A stretch of DNA of 64,000 bases from Pegea sp. RAD2-039 (taxonomy: Eukaryota; Chordata; Thaliacea; Salpida; Salpidae). The notes under the pieces were generated by a model that saw only the letters and a list, made by a program, of their open reading frames with translations, was not told where the DNA came from and searched no databases. Positions within the stretch are counted from its first letter, which is position 1. Each line of letters starts with the position of its first letter. Of the stretch, positions 9,773-21,120 are shown one piece after another. The stretch covers positions 496,001 to 560,000 of the forward strand of contig JAQGEQ010000081.1 of assembly GCA_034620365.1 (NCBI GenBank), written 5' to 3'. A program made the translations under genes and the position numbers.

Positions 9773-11110
9773 AAATAAAGATTTAAAAATAATTCTCTTT
9801 ATTTATTTGTATTATTATTTAATATTGAATTAAAGTTTTTGATTTATATTTAAAAAAAAAAAAAAAAATCTTTAGTAAAGTTTGTATGTAAAAAAATAAA
9901 TGTTTGCAATACTAAAGTTAGAAAAGAATGTATTGGTTAAATAGAAGTAATGTAATGAAAAACTTCTTGTCTTATTAGAATGGAAACTAGATGTTAAGTA
10001 GTAAATTAACTTTTAACGAGTTAACTTATGGGGTGAGCTCATCTTACATCGCAAGGGATGCAGCCGGTAAAGCATTTCATTGTTTAAATAATTATATAAT
10101 GAAATTGCGTAAGAGCTTAAAGATTTTTTTTGATTAAAATTAAATTGTTAAAATTATGTATTAAAAACTCTTCATTAAAAATCTTATTTTTGCTTCACTA
10201 GGATTAGCGATATTTATCATAAAGTCACCCTGAAAAAATGACAAATTCCAAAATGACATGAATATGATCAACGAGAACGTACGTTGAATGCGTTGATGTT
10301 AAAAACTTTTAAGTCAAGTAGTCTCAATCTTTGTCTCATGTCTCAATAGATTGTGGTTCTCAACAAAAATAATTTTTAAATTTTATAAGCAATTTTTCTA
10401 AGAACAATATATATAATATAATTTCAAAAATATACTTTCTAAAATCAAATTTATAAAACTTTATAAATTTTCTGTTTTAAAACACAATACCATTACGATT
10501 TTAGTTTGTCTCTAATATAACTAGAAAGCAAGTTACAAACTATATGAAGAAACTCACATTTACCGTTTTTTCAATAAATGAAAAAAATAAGGTGAATCTA
10601 CTAAAGTTAAATTAACTTTAACAAAAAATAACAACATTAAAAACAACATAAAAATTTACAGCTATCCCAAGTAATAGGAGTAAAAATTAGTTTTCTTAGT
10701 TTCACTATTGTTTAAATAATGTTATTTGAAAGTATTATTATCTTTAACAAACAACAAACAGTAGATTAACATAAATGAAATTGCTCTGCTACAATTTCTT
10801 TTAAATGTTTATTTCGAAAATTTTCTAACAGAAGAATGAAAAATATGTTGCAGCACTTCAGAACAACAACATCAAATAAATTTAAATTATTCATAATCAT
10901 CTAAACTGAGATAGAAATTTCATTTCAATACAAAGTGTTTTATAATGCTTCACTTGCAATAATGTTATTAACCGAAAAATTACCCGTAAGAAGAAACGGG
11001 CTCCAATTACAAAAACTTTTTAGATGGTTGCATCTTAGAAAATTGAGTTGAATCTCAAACCTTATATATAAAGTGGTCTCAATCTTATGTTTGTTGTGCT
11101 GAAAAAAAAT
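9773..11110 (+). repeat. Collinear blocks F, Q, K, P
   Basis: F covers 9773-10210 (CGCAAGGGATGCAGCCGG). Q covers about 10211-10720, with GAATGCGTTGATGTTAAAAA, GTCTCAATCTTTGTCTCATG and TAGTTTGTCTCTAATATAAC. K is at about 10721-10840. P is at 10840-11110, with TTATATATAAAGTGG followed by TCTCAATCTTATGTTTGTGG, a strong TATA/initiator look-alike. The order is the same at 26.7-27.9, 45.7-46.7 and 54.2-55.5 kb. No gene is seen. Confidence 0.65.
10983..11000 (+). other. CCCGT/ACGGG hairpin in block P
   Basis: CCCGT (10983-10987) and ACGGG (10996-11000) form a 5-bp G/C-rich stem with an 8-base A-rich loop. The same hairpin is at 27713-27730, 46529-46548 (6 bp) and 55355-55372. It is one of few GC-rich structures in the array. 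Confidence 0.6.
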
Positions 11111-11986
11111 AGCTTAAAAATTGTAATGACTAATTTTTAAATGAAAATAATAAAAAATTCTCAAAGCATTTTCAATAATGACACTGATAATAACATTTTT
11201 TATATATTTCTATGTATTGGATGTTTATATTGTTAAAATTGTATAATTTGTTAACTTAATTTAGTAAATTAATATTCTAATAAGTTTACACTTTCAGTAA
11301 ATTATGTTGAAAATATTTTCCATTTTTGCAGTTCAGAAAATATATTCAATAAAAAATTTAGAATGAAATAAAAATAATATAATATTTTAATAATATAGAT
11401 CCTTAACAACCTCCAGTGTTTTTTAGCTTGATATTTTCGCTTATGTTTCTACTTTCATTAGAAAAACTATTTATATAATTTATAAGTTGAAACTTGTTCA
11501 ACCTCAAAATAATAATTAATGATAACGTTAATAATAACACCCGAATATCAGGTAAAATTTTGTTATACTCATATTATATATTATTGCATTTTAATCTAAT
11601 GTTTGTGAGTTAAAGTTTTAAAATGTTTACTTACTGCAAATTTTGGTAAATCTTTTAATTTTGAAATTATGCAATTTTTGCAAGATATTATTATTCAGAA
11701 ATTCCTTATCTTTCTTACTACAGTCATACTAATTTTATGTTTTAGTTGTGAAGTTTTAAAAAACTTTTTTATAAACTAAACTTGTTATTAAAGCAACTAA
11801 TTTTGGAAAACTGTCTTGTTTGCTTTCTAATGCAATTTTTTTATTGAATTTAAAGTGACTTTTATGTAAAATGCTGAAATTAGTATTCCAAATATAAGAA
11901 AGCTACAAACAAAAAAAATCTAGCTAATCTCAGTAGAAAGCGAATTTATTGATATTTGGTAATCAACAATAAGAAGCTAACTTTAA
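11111..11986 (+). repeat. Block H with AT-rich lead-in
   Basis: 11111-11460 is AT-rich and shared with 27850-28200, 46680-46980 and 55480-55850 (TTTCTATGTATTGGATGT, CTAATAAGTTTACACTTTCA). H follows at about 11480-11830, with the TATA-like TTATATATTATTGC near 11574. 11848-11915 is repeated at 16530-16600. No gene is seen. Confidence 0.55.
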
Positions 11987-12128
11987 TTCAACTGAAGTTA
12001 TCAGTTTCCAAATACCATTTTCAAGAACCGAGTGATAGAAAATGTCAGTTAAAAAATCTAGCCTTATAAGTAATGCTGTTTCAATCTCACGTTTGTGGGT
12101 TAAAACAAATAGAAGTAAACTTCATGAA
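11987..12128 (+). repeat. Repeat block A6
   Basis: The core is at 12064-12101 and reads TTATAAGTAATGC and TTTCAATCTCACG before TTTGTGGGTT. Confidence 0.65.
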
Positions 12129-13559
12129 AGAAAAACGAAATATTAAAAATAAATTAATAATAGTATTAGTAATAACATAAATATTAATAATAATAATTAT
12201 GTACTATTATGCATCCATATTATTTTTTAGATTTAGAATTGTAGTTTTCAATTTATACTTAAAAATAAATAAAAATAACCTATTTAGTAGACTATATAAT
12301 TGAAAGTTAATATCTGTTTGCAATATTAATAATTAAAAAGAATGTATGTGTTAAAGAGAAACCAATGTAATCAAATACTTCTGTCTGAATAGAGTTAAAA
12401 TTAGATACAGAAAAGCATAGAACAACAAATAATGAAATTAATTTTTTAAACAATTTTCTAATTAAAGTTGTTATCAATTTATAAATTATATTTTTACTAC
12501 ATAAAATCAAATAAGTTTGCAACAACTAGCGCATTTGCTAAATTATCAAAAAGTATCAACAAAAGTAAACTTTGAAGGTAAATTATAAAGATTCTAAAAC
12601 TTTTTGTTGAATTTCTTAAACAAAAGATTTTTTGTAACGGAAGAAAAAAAGATAGTTGATAACTGACAGCTATAACTGTTGTTTGTTTTGACTTTTATAG
12701 CTTTTTAAATAAGAAAATGATTTGTTCATCATGGAAAGTAATCTAAAAGATAAACTTTTGCTTCGTATTCATTTCTTATGTTTATAATTAAAAACAATCT
12801 TATAGCAGACTAATCATTAATGACAGAAGATGTCGATGACAATTGTAATAATATTATTAACTTGTTTTAGAAATTTTATTAAATTTGTTCAAGTATATCT
12901 TTGACATGTAATTCATTAATAAGATTTAATTTATTTGTCAATAATAAGATTGTCAGTAGAAAAATAAGGAATTAAACAGTCTAAAATTAATTCATTAAGA
13001 GCTAAGTGCCACATTTTAATATCGAATCATACTAAAAAAAAATTCTGGTCTTAAAATGGTTGGTCAGAATGAGAAATCGAATTAAAGAAATATATATTTT
13101 TTACCAACAGCGACAGCTAGCGGATGTTGTGATTTACAAATAATTAGTTTGATTTTTAAGAAGCAAAAAAAGATTAAACTAAACCAAAAACAAACAACTC
13201 GCTTGATTTTGTTATTACCGAACGTTTGTATAGAAAATCAAATCAGCCTTTAAATTATTTGCTGATATTTTATGTTAAATTAAATCGATTAAAATAATTT
13301 TGCACAGGTAGTAGATGTAACCTTTTGCCAATTTCTTCAATAGTTCCTTTTTAATTTAAAATACACATTTAGTCAGCAAAATTTATATTTTAGAATAGTT
13401 AGTGAGTAAACAAAAGTTGAAACTAGCCAAGGCCTTTGAGCTCTTGAAAATTTATTTATAACGGTTTCAAGGTTTTACCAGTTTACACCAAAAACAGTAG
13501 ATTATAAGAAGCTTACAAATAGCTTTATACTGAACGAAAGAGATTAGGTACAACGTAAT
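12129..13559 (+). repeat. Blocks D, C2 and B start
   Basis: 12129-12420 is simple AT-rich sequence with AATAAT runs. D runs from 12420 to about 12900, with GACAGCTATAACTGTTG and GAAAATGATTTGTTCATCAT. The C core CAGCGACAGCTAGCGGATG is at 13105-13130. B begins near 13485. The part 12918-13559 matches 30794-31430 at about 96% by eye. No gene is seen. Confidence 0.6.
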
Positions 13560-14946
13560 TTGTTCGTACATAATTTTAATTTGTTAAAGTTATGTAATAA
13601 TTAATATTTATAAAAAACGTTTCCATTTAGCTTTACTAGGATTAGCAAAGTTTATCTTTATGTCACCCGTAAAAAAGGACAGGTTCCAAAAGAACAAGAC
13701 AACACCAACAAAAACGTGCTTTCAATCTATTGAATTTTAAAACTATTGTATAAAGTAACCTCAATCCTTAGTTTATCATTTTCAACGGATATAACTTTTA
13801 AATTTTACAAGCAAAATTTCATCAGGAGAATACATGCAATATAATATTAAAATTGTACTTCCTAAAAATGTTATTTTACGGAAATTTAATTTCAAATGAA
13901 ATTATTTGTTTCTACGTTTACATAATTTACTTTTTACAGACTAAATTTGTAGTTGTTTTTAGTTATAACAAATTGCATAACGACTAAAATTTAAATAAAT
14001 AAAAATGAATTTACTTTGTAAAAACTCTTCAAAATTAGAATTCGTATTTTGATGTTAGATCAAATTTTTTTATGAAATATTTATAAAATCATTAAAACTT
14101 TCAAATTTTTTATCCAAAAACATTTTGAAATACTTTTTGTAAATAAATAAGCTAAATATAAATACATAATCTTCTTCATGAAATATAAAATAAATTTATA
14201 ATCAATTTTAAGTTAATATGTTAAGCTCTTTTAAAATTTGAGATTTAAGTAAATATATTTTTAGAAAATAATTCAAATGAAATTGTTTGTTTTTATGTTT
14301 AAGTAATCAACTTTTTACAGACTTAAATTAAATTTGTTTTTGGTAATAACACAATGTATAACAACTAAAATTTATAAAAATAAAAATGAATTTACTTTGT
14401 AAAAACTCTTCAAAATTAGAATTTGTATTTTGATGTTGAAACAAATTTTTCAATGAAATATGTATAAAATAATCAAATCTTTCACATTTTTTTCCAAAAC
14501 ATTTTGATTTAAAATTGGTAATCAAATATACTTAAATGTAAATTGCAATTTCTATGAAAGAAAATAAACATAAGATAAAAGCAAGAAGTTATTACTAGAT
14601 TTAATAAGTTTAGATGAAATGTAATAAAAAATTAATACTTAAAAGCTAGTGGAAAGGTTTAGAGTTATCAAAAAAGTATTTCTAAAAATTAAAATATTGT
14701 TATTAGTTTAAATTTATCTTTCTTATTTTATTTTGCTAAGTGTGCTAAAACGGGAAAACAAAAAAAAATTAAATCCAAACGGTATTTTATTTTCAAAAAA
14801 ACGATATTTTTTAATTTGTTAAGGATGTAATGAATTTAAGGTCTGAAATTTAAAATTTACCAAAACCAACATGCTTTTAAAATATTATGCTTAAAACATA
14901 AACGTAAAAAAAATTACCAATAGTCTGTAGAAAGTTTTGCTTTTAA
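13560..14946 (+). repeat. F tail and two E blocks
   Basis: The F tail has TTAGCTTTACTAGGATTAGC at about 13620-13730. A weak promoter-like series (TTGTATAAAGTAACCTCAAT) follows near 13750 and recurs at 49930. E is present twice in tandem (about 13890-14200 and 14280-14800), with TTTACTTTGTAAAAACTCTT in both. A lead-in to A7 follows. No gene is seen. Confidence 0.55.
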
Positions 14947-15080
14947 TTCAACTGAATTTATCAGTCTCCAAATCTAAAACTGGTTTATAGCATCTTTGGT
15001 TAATCCACTTTACTTGCTGTTAGAAACCACCAAACATTATAAATAGGCATGTTTTAGTTTCAAATTTGATTCATGTTTCA
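14947..15080 (+). repeat. Repeat block A7
   Basis: The core is at 15037-15075. It shares with A16 the variants ACATTATAAATAGG and TTTTAGTTTCA, and the loss of the TGTGGGTT end. This marks A7 and A16 as one subfamily. Confidence 0.6.
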
Positions 15081-16110
15081 AATATGGTTCAAATAAAAAT
15101 TGCAAAATTTAAATAGACATTCGCATTTTTATGTTTTGTTTAATAAATGATAAATTAAGAAGAAATTATAATAATTAGGTTAATTGTCATTAGATTTAAC
15201 TACATTAAAGCTTCAAAGCTTAACAACTATCCCACTTTTATTAGTTAAGTGTTTTGGTTACTTTGAAAAGTGACGTTTGTTTTTTTAAAATTTCATTTAA
15301 AATGTTAATAATCTATATCAAACAAAATTCCGTAGCTAAGCCCAACCAAATACTATCTGCTACAAATTCTTTCAAATTTGTCTTCCAAGTATTGTAAGAG
15401 ATATTTAAAAAAAAGTATAGAAAGATCTAAGAGATACAGCAAACGAATTTTTTAATTGTATTGATGATGCAATTTAAAAAATTTGATTGTGCAAACTGTT
15501 TAAGGGTAGGTTACATCTGATTACTACCAAAAGGACTTACTCTGTGAAGTTATTAACTTTGTAAAAAATAAAAAAAATCTTGTTTTAAAAAACTTTTTCA
15601 GAATTAAAAATCAAATAAAAAAATTCTAATCAAGTACAGACAGTGACAGCTAGTGGATGTTGTGATTTATAAATAACTTGTTTGATTTTGAAGAGACAAA
15701 ATAAATTAAATTAAACCTAAAAACAAACAACTCGCTTAATTTTGTTATTACCTAAGATTTTTATTAAAAATAAAATCAGCCCTTAAATTATTTGCTGATA
15801 TTTTATGTTAACTTAATGGAATTAAAATAGTTTTCAACGCGCAGTAGGTGTAAAACTTTGCTAGTTTCTTCACTAACTTTTTTGAATTAAAAATTCACAA
15901 TTACTCTGCAAAAAATTCTATTTAAAAACGTTAGTTAGTAAAAAAAGTTTAAATTGTCCAAGGCCATTGAGCTATGAAAAATGAATTAAAGCAATTCAAG
16001 GTTTTACCAGTTTACACCGCAAACAGTAGATTATAGGAAGCTTTTATATAATTATGAAATAAGTTAAAGAGTTTAGGTACATTGATCAGGGTCAGTTAAT
16101 GTTCTAGGTT
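15081..16110 (+). repeat. Blocks L, C3 and B start
   Basis: L is at about 15225-15560, the C core at 15641-15662 (CAGTGACAGCTAGTGG), and the B start at about 16000-16110. Together with E and A7 upstream (from about 14400) it matches 48000-49330 in the same order. No gene is seen. Confidence 0.6.
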
Positions 16111-16847
16111 AAATATTGTTTGATTCTTTTGTTGTTTAAAATCTTGTAGAAAAAACAAACATGTTTGAAAAATATTTTCAAAATTATTAGTACACAAATG
16201 ATGTCAACGACTACTTATAGACTATGTTAAATATTTTATATTTTTGTAAAACTTTTTATTAACATTTGTTACTCGAAGTATGACTTTGTTAAAATAAAGT
16301 AATCATTTGCAATACTACAAAATACAAACCATAAAAATGAAATAAAAGATTTAAACTTAAAATTGTGTATAAGAAACTTTCATTTTCATTTTAAGAAAAG
16401 CTTTATCTAAATAGCTACTCAACTTGAGAAGATAGATTTATTACTCTGAAAGCATACAAAAATACAAAAAAATCGTCGTTAAAAAGAGAAGAGTTTAATC
16501 AAGTAAAAATAAAACCTTTCTTTAAAATGTTTCTAAAGTTTAAACTGACTTTTATGTAAAATGTTAAAGTTAGTATTCCAAACAAAATTAAGGTTTCATT
16601 ATCATTTAATATAGAGACATCGAAAGCAACTAATCACATATATTTAAAGAACATAATGTTTACAATCATTTAAAAAGAAGTTCAATAAATGTTTTATAGA
16701 GTTTAATCAAGTGGGCGTTTTAGCCACTAACGAAACATGATTTCAACAGTGTTATTCACGAAGAATTATAATCCATTGTGATTCTTGTACTAACTTTCAT
16801 GACAAATAGATGAGTTTTGACTAAAGTTGTATTGTGCAAATAATCTA
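16111..16847. other. 3' flank of the zinc-finger gene
   Basis: The stretch is mostly unlike the array. The exception is 16530-16600, which repeats 11848-11915. It should hold the 3' UTR of the minus-strand gene. No other gene is seen. Confidence 0.5.
16437..16442 (-). terminator. Possible poly(A) signal
   Basis: TTTATT on the plus strand is AATAAA on the minus strand, about 405 bases after the zinc-finger stop codon. Such hexamers are common by chance in DNA this AT-rich, so this is weak. Confidence 0.25.
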
Positions 16848-17795
16848 TCAAAAAGATTTAACAAAGTGAGTTCTTTCATGACTAATGAGAGTTGACTTCC
16901 GGGAATATCTTTTTCCGCAAACATCACACTGGAATGGCTTTTCACCGGTATGAATTTTTTCATGTCTGTTAAGATGCGACTTTCGAGAAAAGCATCGCAG
17001 GCAAACAGCACACTCGAAGGGCTTTTTACCAGTGTGAGTTCTTTGATGACTGTTGAGGGCTGACTTTTGAGAAAAGCATCGCAGACAAACAGCACACTCG
17101 AAGGGCTTTTCACCAGTGTGAGTTCTTCTATGACTGGTGAGGGTTGACTTTTGAGAAAAGCATCGCAGACAAACAACACACTCGAAAGGCTTTTCACCAG
17201 TGTGAGTTCTTTGATGACTGTTAAGATATGACTTTTTAGAAAAGCATCGCAGACAAACAACACACTCGAAGGGCTTTTCACCGGTGTGAGTTCTTTGATG
17301 ACTGTTGAGGGCTGACTTTTGAGAAAAGCATCGCAGACAAACAACACACTCGAAGGGTTTTTCACCAGTGTGAGTTCTTTGATGACTGTTAAGATATGAC
17401 TTTTTAGAAAAGCATCGCAGACAAACAACACACTCGAAGGGCTTTTCACCGGTGTGAGTTCTTTTATGACTGTTGAGGGCTGACTTTTGAGAAAAGCATC
17501 GCAGGCAAACAGCACACTCGAAAGGCTTTTCTCCAGTGTGAGCTCTTTCATGAGACTTCAGAATGGATTCAAACTTAAATCTTTTCTCACATACAAAACA
17601 CTTAAACTTTGCTTCTGCACTACCTTGAGATGATAATTTTTTCCTTTTAGTTTCGTTTTCTTCTCGCTTAGTTTGCAAATTAGACTTGTCAGTAGTTTTC
17701 TTACGATACCACATCAATCTCTGTTTTGGATATTCAACTTTTAAGTTTAATGATTTTCCATTCTGGTCTAATGTACTGTTTTGTCTTTCATCCAT
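16848..17795 (-). CDS. Nine-finger C2H2 zinc-finger protein
   Basis: This 315-residue open frame is probably a nuclear, sequence-specific DNA-binding protein. Residues 66-310 hold nine C2H2 fingers at an exact 28-residue spacing (first Cys66, Cys69, His82, His86; last His306 and His310), most joined by TGEKPF linkers. Residues 1-65 are polar and basic, with KRKK near 51 as a possible nuclear signal. I see no KRAB, ZAD, BTB or SCAN domain. Positions -1/3/6 of the helices are few: Q/A/S alternating with K/Y/S in fingers 2-5, Q/T/S in 6, Q/A/S in 7, R/H/R in 8, R/T/S in 9. The ATG has A at -3 and G at +4 and follows an in-frame TAA by five codons, so the start is well placed. It could instead be a 3' exon of a longer gene. 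The frame is intact despite near-identical repeats, which argues for selection or recent origin. Confidence 0.9.
   Translation of the reverse strand: MDERQNSTLDQNGKSLNLKVEYPKQRLMWYRKKTTDKSNLQTKREENETKRKKLSSQGSAEAKFKCFVCEKRFKFESILKSHERAHTGEKPFECAVCLRCFSQKSALNSHKRTHTGEKPFECVVCLRCFSKKSYLNSHQRTHTGEKPFECVVCLRCFSQKSALNSHQRTHTGEKPFECVVCLRCFSKKSYLNSHQRTHTGEKPFECVVCLRCFSQKSTLTSHRRTHTGEKPFECAVCLRCFSQKSALNSHQRTHTGKKPFECAVCLRCFSRKSHLNRHEKIHTGEKPFQCDVCGKRYSRKSTLISHERTHFVKSF
16866..17606 (-). repeat. 84-bp tandem repeats coding zinc fingers
   Basis: Nine 84-bp units code the fingers. Units 2-3 (17355-17522) and 4-5 (17187-17354) form a 168-bp repeat: the third and fifth units differ at only about two bases. 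This suggests recent unequal crossing-over or conversion of a two-finger module. A second frame on the same strand (16790-17551) stays open only because 84 is divisible by three. Confidence 0.85.
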
Positions 17796-18729
17796 AATAA
17801 AGAAAATTTAAACTTTTCAAAGTTTTCGTAACTTCTGTTAAAATGTACACCGAAAATAATTCTGATGATTTTTTTTGATAGGTCTAAAAGTATTATGTTT
17901 TAAAAAATTTCATAAGTTTAAACACAAATATGCTTGTTTTATGTATTTAGATTTTTTTAAACATTATATTGCTAATTTGTAAAAAATTAAAAAAAAAACA
18001 ATAAGGCATAATATCCTGTAAGCTTTATACTGAATATTTAAATATTAACAAGCTAATAATAAACAAATCTCAAACTTTAAAACCAATATAAAGTACAACA
18101 CAAATTGAGCAAATGAAAAGTTTAGTTTACACTCTATTTTCAAAAGTAAATCATCTCACTGGAAAGTCACAGAAAGCTTTTAAAATTATCTATAAATCAG
18201 GAAAAGCTTTTCAACACGTTTACAATTCTACTTGCTGGAATTAATCATTTGATTTCACATTTAGGAATGTTTTCTGCTGTAAAATCATTTGTAATATAGC
18301 ATTTAGCTTATTTTGATAATTCTCATTAAAATATTTACTCAAATTTGATTACAAAAATGTTAAAATTTGAATAAGTAAGCAATTTACATATTACTTGTGA
18401 TATTTTATTCTATCTGGATAAGAAATCGATCTGAACTAAAAAAGTGGCAAGACCATAGGTTCAATATATAGATAAATTCTAACAAACCGACTTCATCAAA
18501 ACAAATTTGCAATTGACAATTCTGCAATAAAACTTGCTCTGGTGAAGATCTGCAAAAGTATGAAATAGTTGCTCTTTTGGTTTCATCTCACCTGTAGTGA
18601 TGTGAGCAAGAAATTCTATGATATATTTGATAACAACAAGTCGAAGAAAATGAGATTTAAATGATCTCAATTACAGATGTATATCCATTGAATTAGTCCA
18701 ATTTAATTCCGAAATTTGTAACGATAAAC
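17796..18729. other. Unassigned 5' flank of zinc-finger gene
   Basis: The stretch shows no repeat block and no gene I can support. It should hold the gene's promoter, but I see no convincing TATA box or initiator. A 63-codon minus frame at 18479-18670 has no recognisable family and sits 3' of the decayed LINE. Confidence 0.4.
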
Positions 18730-19290
18730 CAACAAAACAATTTCTAGTTTTTATAAGTCAATTGATGGACTGGATACCTCTATAAAGAAAGTTGTCATAT
18801 GGGTCTCAGTGGTTGGTTATTTCAATTCTGATAAAAATGCTAGCATGGTGTAGTTTCTTGCCATGAAATACACTAAAAGTCACAAAAAACTTACTTTCGA
18901 CCGTGAAGACAGAAGAAACAAATGAAAAGAATTCATCAAAAATAAGGTCAATGAAACTGTAGAGGTTTCAAAAAACAAGTTAAGTCGTATTTAATAAGTC
19001 AAAATTCTAGAATATTTAAGTCTTAATAGCCAAGGCGATGTTTATAAATATTGCAATTAATAATAAGTTTTCTGCATACCAATATCGTAAATGTTGCCTG
19101 AACAGATTTGATATTTTTGATATTAGCAATTTGATATGGCATCCATACATTGACATTGTATTCAAGATGTTAACGTAAGTACATTTTGAAAAAGAAATAT
19201 TTATCTTATAAATTCAATGTCCTTGTAAAAATGTAGAAAAGATTGATTGACTTTTAGATGATTTTTGAAAAATAATTTTGCCATTTGATG
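18730..19290 (-). mobile_element. Decayed CR1/L2-like LINE fragment
   Basis: The minus-strand translation, with stops and frameshifts, gives MYLR-stop-HLEYNVNVWMPY (compare the family motif YVRPHLEYAS..WSPY), then IKNIKSVQATFTILVCRKL and FIDLIFDEFFSF. These line up with SVQAKFTRLVCRKL and LIDLQFDDFFSI of the 7.9-kb copy. Nucleotide similarity to the TWNNLPSEIV region is still visible near 18740-18800. It reaches further 5' than the other two copies and is much older. It ends against block E at about 19290. Confidence 0.75.
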
Positions 19291-20192
19291 TCAAAATGAA
19301 TTTTGAATTATATTTTGTAATCAAATATACTTAAAAGTAAATTGCAATTTCTACAAAAGAATACAAACATAAGATAAAACAAGAAGTTATTACTAGATTT
19401 ATTGAGTTAAGATGAAATGTACTAAAAAATTAATAATTTAAAGCAAGTAGAAAGGTTTAGAGTTACCAAAAAAGTATTTCTACAAAATAAAATATTTTGA
19501 TTAGTTTAAAATTACCTTTCTTATTTTTTTGCTAATTGCTTTTTAATATAATAATATTATCTTTTACTTGATACTTTTTTAGTTTTGTTGAACAATCATA
19601 TTGAATAATCATATTGAAAAACTTGTTTAAATTTTAAAATTATTGTAACTTGTATTATTTATCTGTGATAGAACTATTTATTTCAGTTAGTTAAGTAATC
19701 GCTGTTTTAATAAATTAATAATTTTATGAAATCTGATTTTTTATAATTTAAAGAAAAGTGACATAATCAAAAATTGTTTTTGAACGTGGTTTCAAAAGCA
19801 TTTTCTTACAATTCTTTTAAAAATTCGAGAACAGCATTTTTGTCTTCCTTAAGTTTTATGTAAGTTGAAAAAAAAAAACAAAAACAACTAGCAAGAGAAA
19901 GACAATTCAGAAAGACAAGCTCCACACAACAAGTACAAAAAGACAATTCCTTCACTTTCACCAATTACTAATCTCGTTAGAAGCGACTTTATTGATAATT
20001 AATTATCAGCAAAACAATAACCTGTGGAATAGATAGCTTTTAATTCAACTGAAATTATCATCTCTTACAAAATAATGAAACAAGAATTGGTAGCTTTGAT
20101 GTCAATTAATAAATTTCAGGCCATAGAAAGCGACTTCAGTAATAATTGAAGTTCATCAAAACCAACAATCTGTAGAAAAATTATTCTTTTAA
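19291..20192 (+). repeat. Blocks E and N
   Basis: The E part is at 19291-19530 (ATATTTTGTAATCAAATATA, AAACAAGAAGTTATTACTAG). A short piece shared with 58855-58930 follows (AATCATATTGAATAATCATA), then N to the start of A8. No gene is seen. Confidence 0.55.
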
Positions 20193-20340
20193 ATTCAACT
20201 GAATGCATCAGTTTCTAAATGAATTCGTTTATACAGAATTGGTTTACATTATATCAACAAGAGAAACATAATCTTATATATAAACCTATTTTAGTCTCAA
20301 ATTTGTGGGTTAAAACAGAAAAAAGTAAACTTCTTAAAAA
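20193..20340 (+). repeat. Repeat block A8
   Basis: The core is at 20274-20311 with TTATATATAAACC, the same variant as A2 and A10. It is also preceded by N as they are, so all three descend from one N-A unit. Confidence 0.7.
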
Positions 20341-21120
20341 TAAACATTTAAAAATAAAGTTTTTATTTATTTATACTATTTTTTAATATTGAATAAATGT
20401 TTTCGATTTATATTTAAAAAACAAAGAAATCACAATCTTTAGTAAATTTTTTATGTAAAAAATATTTGTTTGCAATACTAAAGTTAGAATAGAATGTATT
20501 TGTTAAGGAGAAGTATAAGTAATGAAAAACTTGTTGTCTTAATAGAGTTGAAATCAGATGTGAAGTAGTAACTTAAAATTTAACGAGTTAATTGAGTGGG
20601 GTTAGCCCATATTAATTTGCAAGGGATACAGCTGGTAAAGCATTTCATTGTTTATATAACTACAAAATGAAATTGCGTAAGAGTTTAAAGATTTCTTTTT
20701 ATAAAGTAATTTTAATTTGTTAAATTTATGTAATACTTACTATTTATAAAAAAACATTTCCATCTAGCTTCAATAGGATTGGCAATGTTTATCTTTAATT
20801 TTTTTCTTATACATGATTTATGTTAGCAAAGTTAGCATTGTAATTTGTTAACAAGACTTAATTCATTTGTCAGTAATACAATTGTCAGTACAAAAGTAAG
20901 TAGCAATTGTAAAGCAGCAACTTTAGTTTGTTTATATTTTGATTTTTTAGAATATGAAATTGAATACAAAAGAATATAAATAAAAATACCAACAGCGACA
21001 GCTGGCGGATGTTGTGAGTTACAAATAAATTGTTTGATATTATAGAAATAAAATAAATTAAACTAAGCCAAAGACAAACATCTTGTTTGTTTAAAATTGT
21101 TATGTTGACTTATTTCAGTA
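20341..21120 (+). repeat. Blocks F and C4
   Basis: F runs to about 20800. The C core CAGCGACAGCTGGCGGATG is at 20990-21016, the GCTGGCGG variant shared with C11, C13 and C14. No gene is seen. Confidence 0.6.

Larger units (their letters stand above)
3300..9838 (+). repeat. Large segmental duplication, copy I
   Basis: The segment matches about 34720-40118 at roughly 97% by eye. The offset is 31,427 at the tRNA-like sequence, and 30,270-30,281 after the 1153-bp length difference at 6657-7813. Similarity fades to about 90% in 3060-3300, so the left border is soft. The right border is sharp, after TTGAATTAAAGTTTT near 9838. It contains M and N blocks, A2-A5, L, B, a LINE, P, H and G. Confidence 0.85.

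Noticed and set aside
16790..17551. A 253-codon frame on the minus strand overlapping the zinc-finger gene
   Set aside because: It is the +1 shadow of the 84-bp finger repeats. Because 84 is a multiple of three, any frame without a stop in one unit stays open through all of them.
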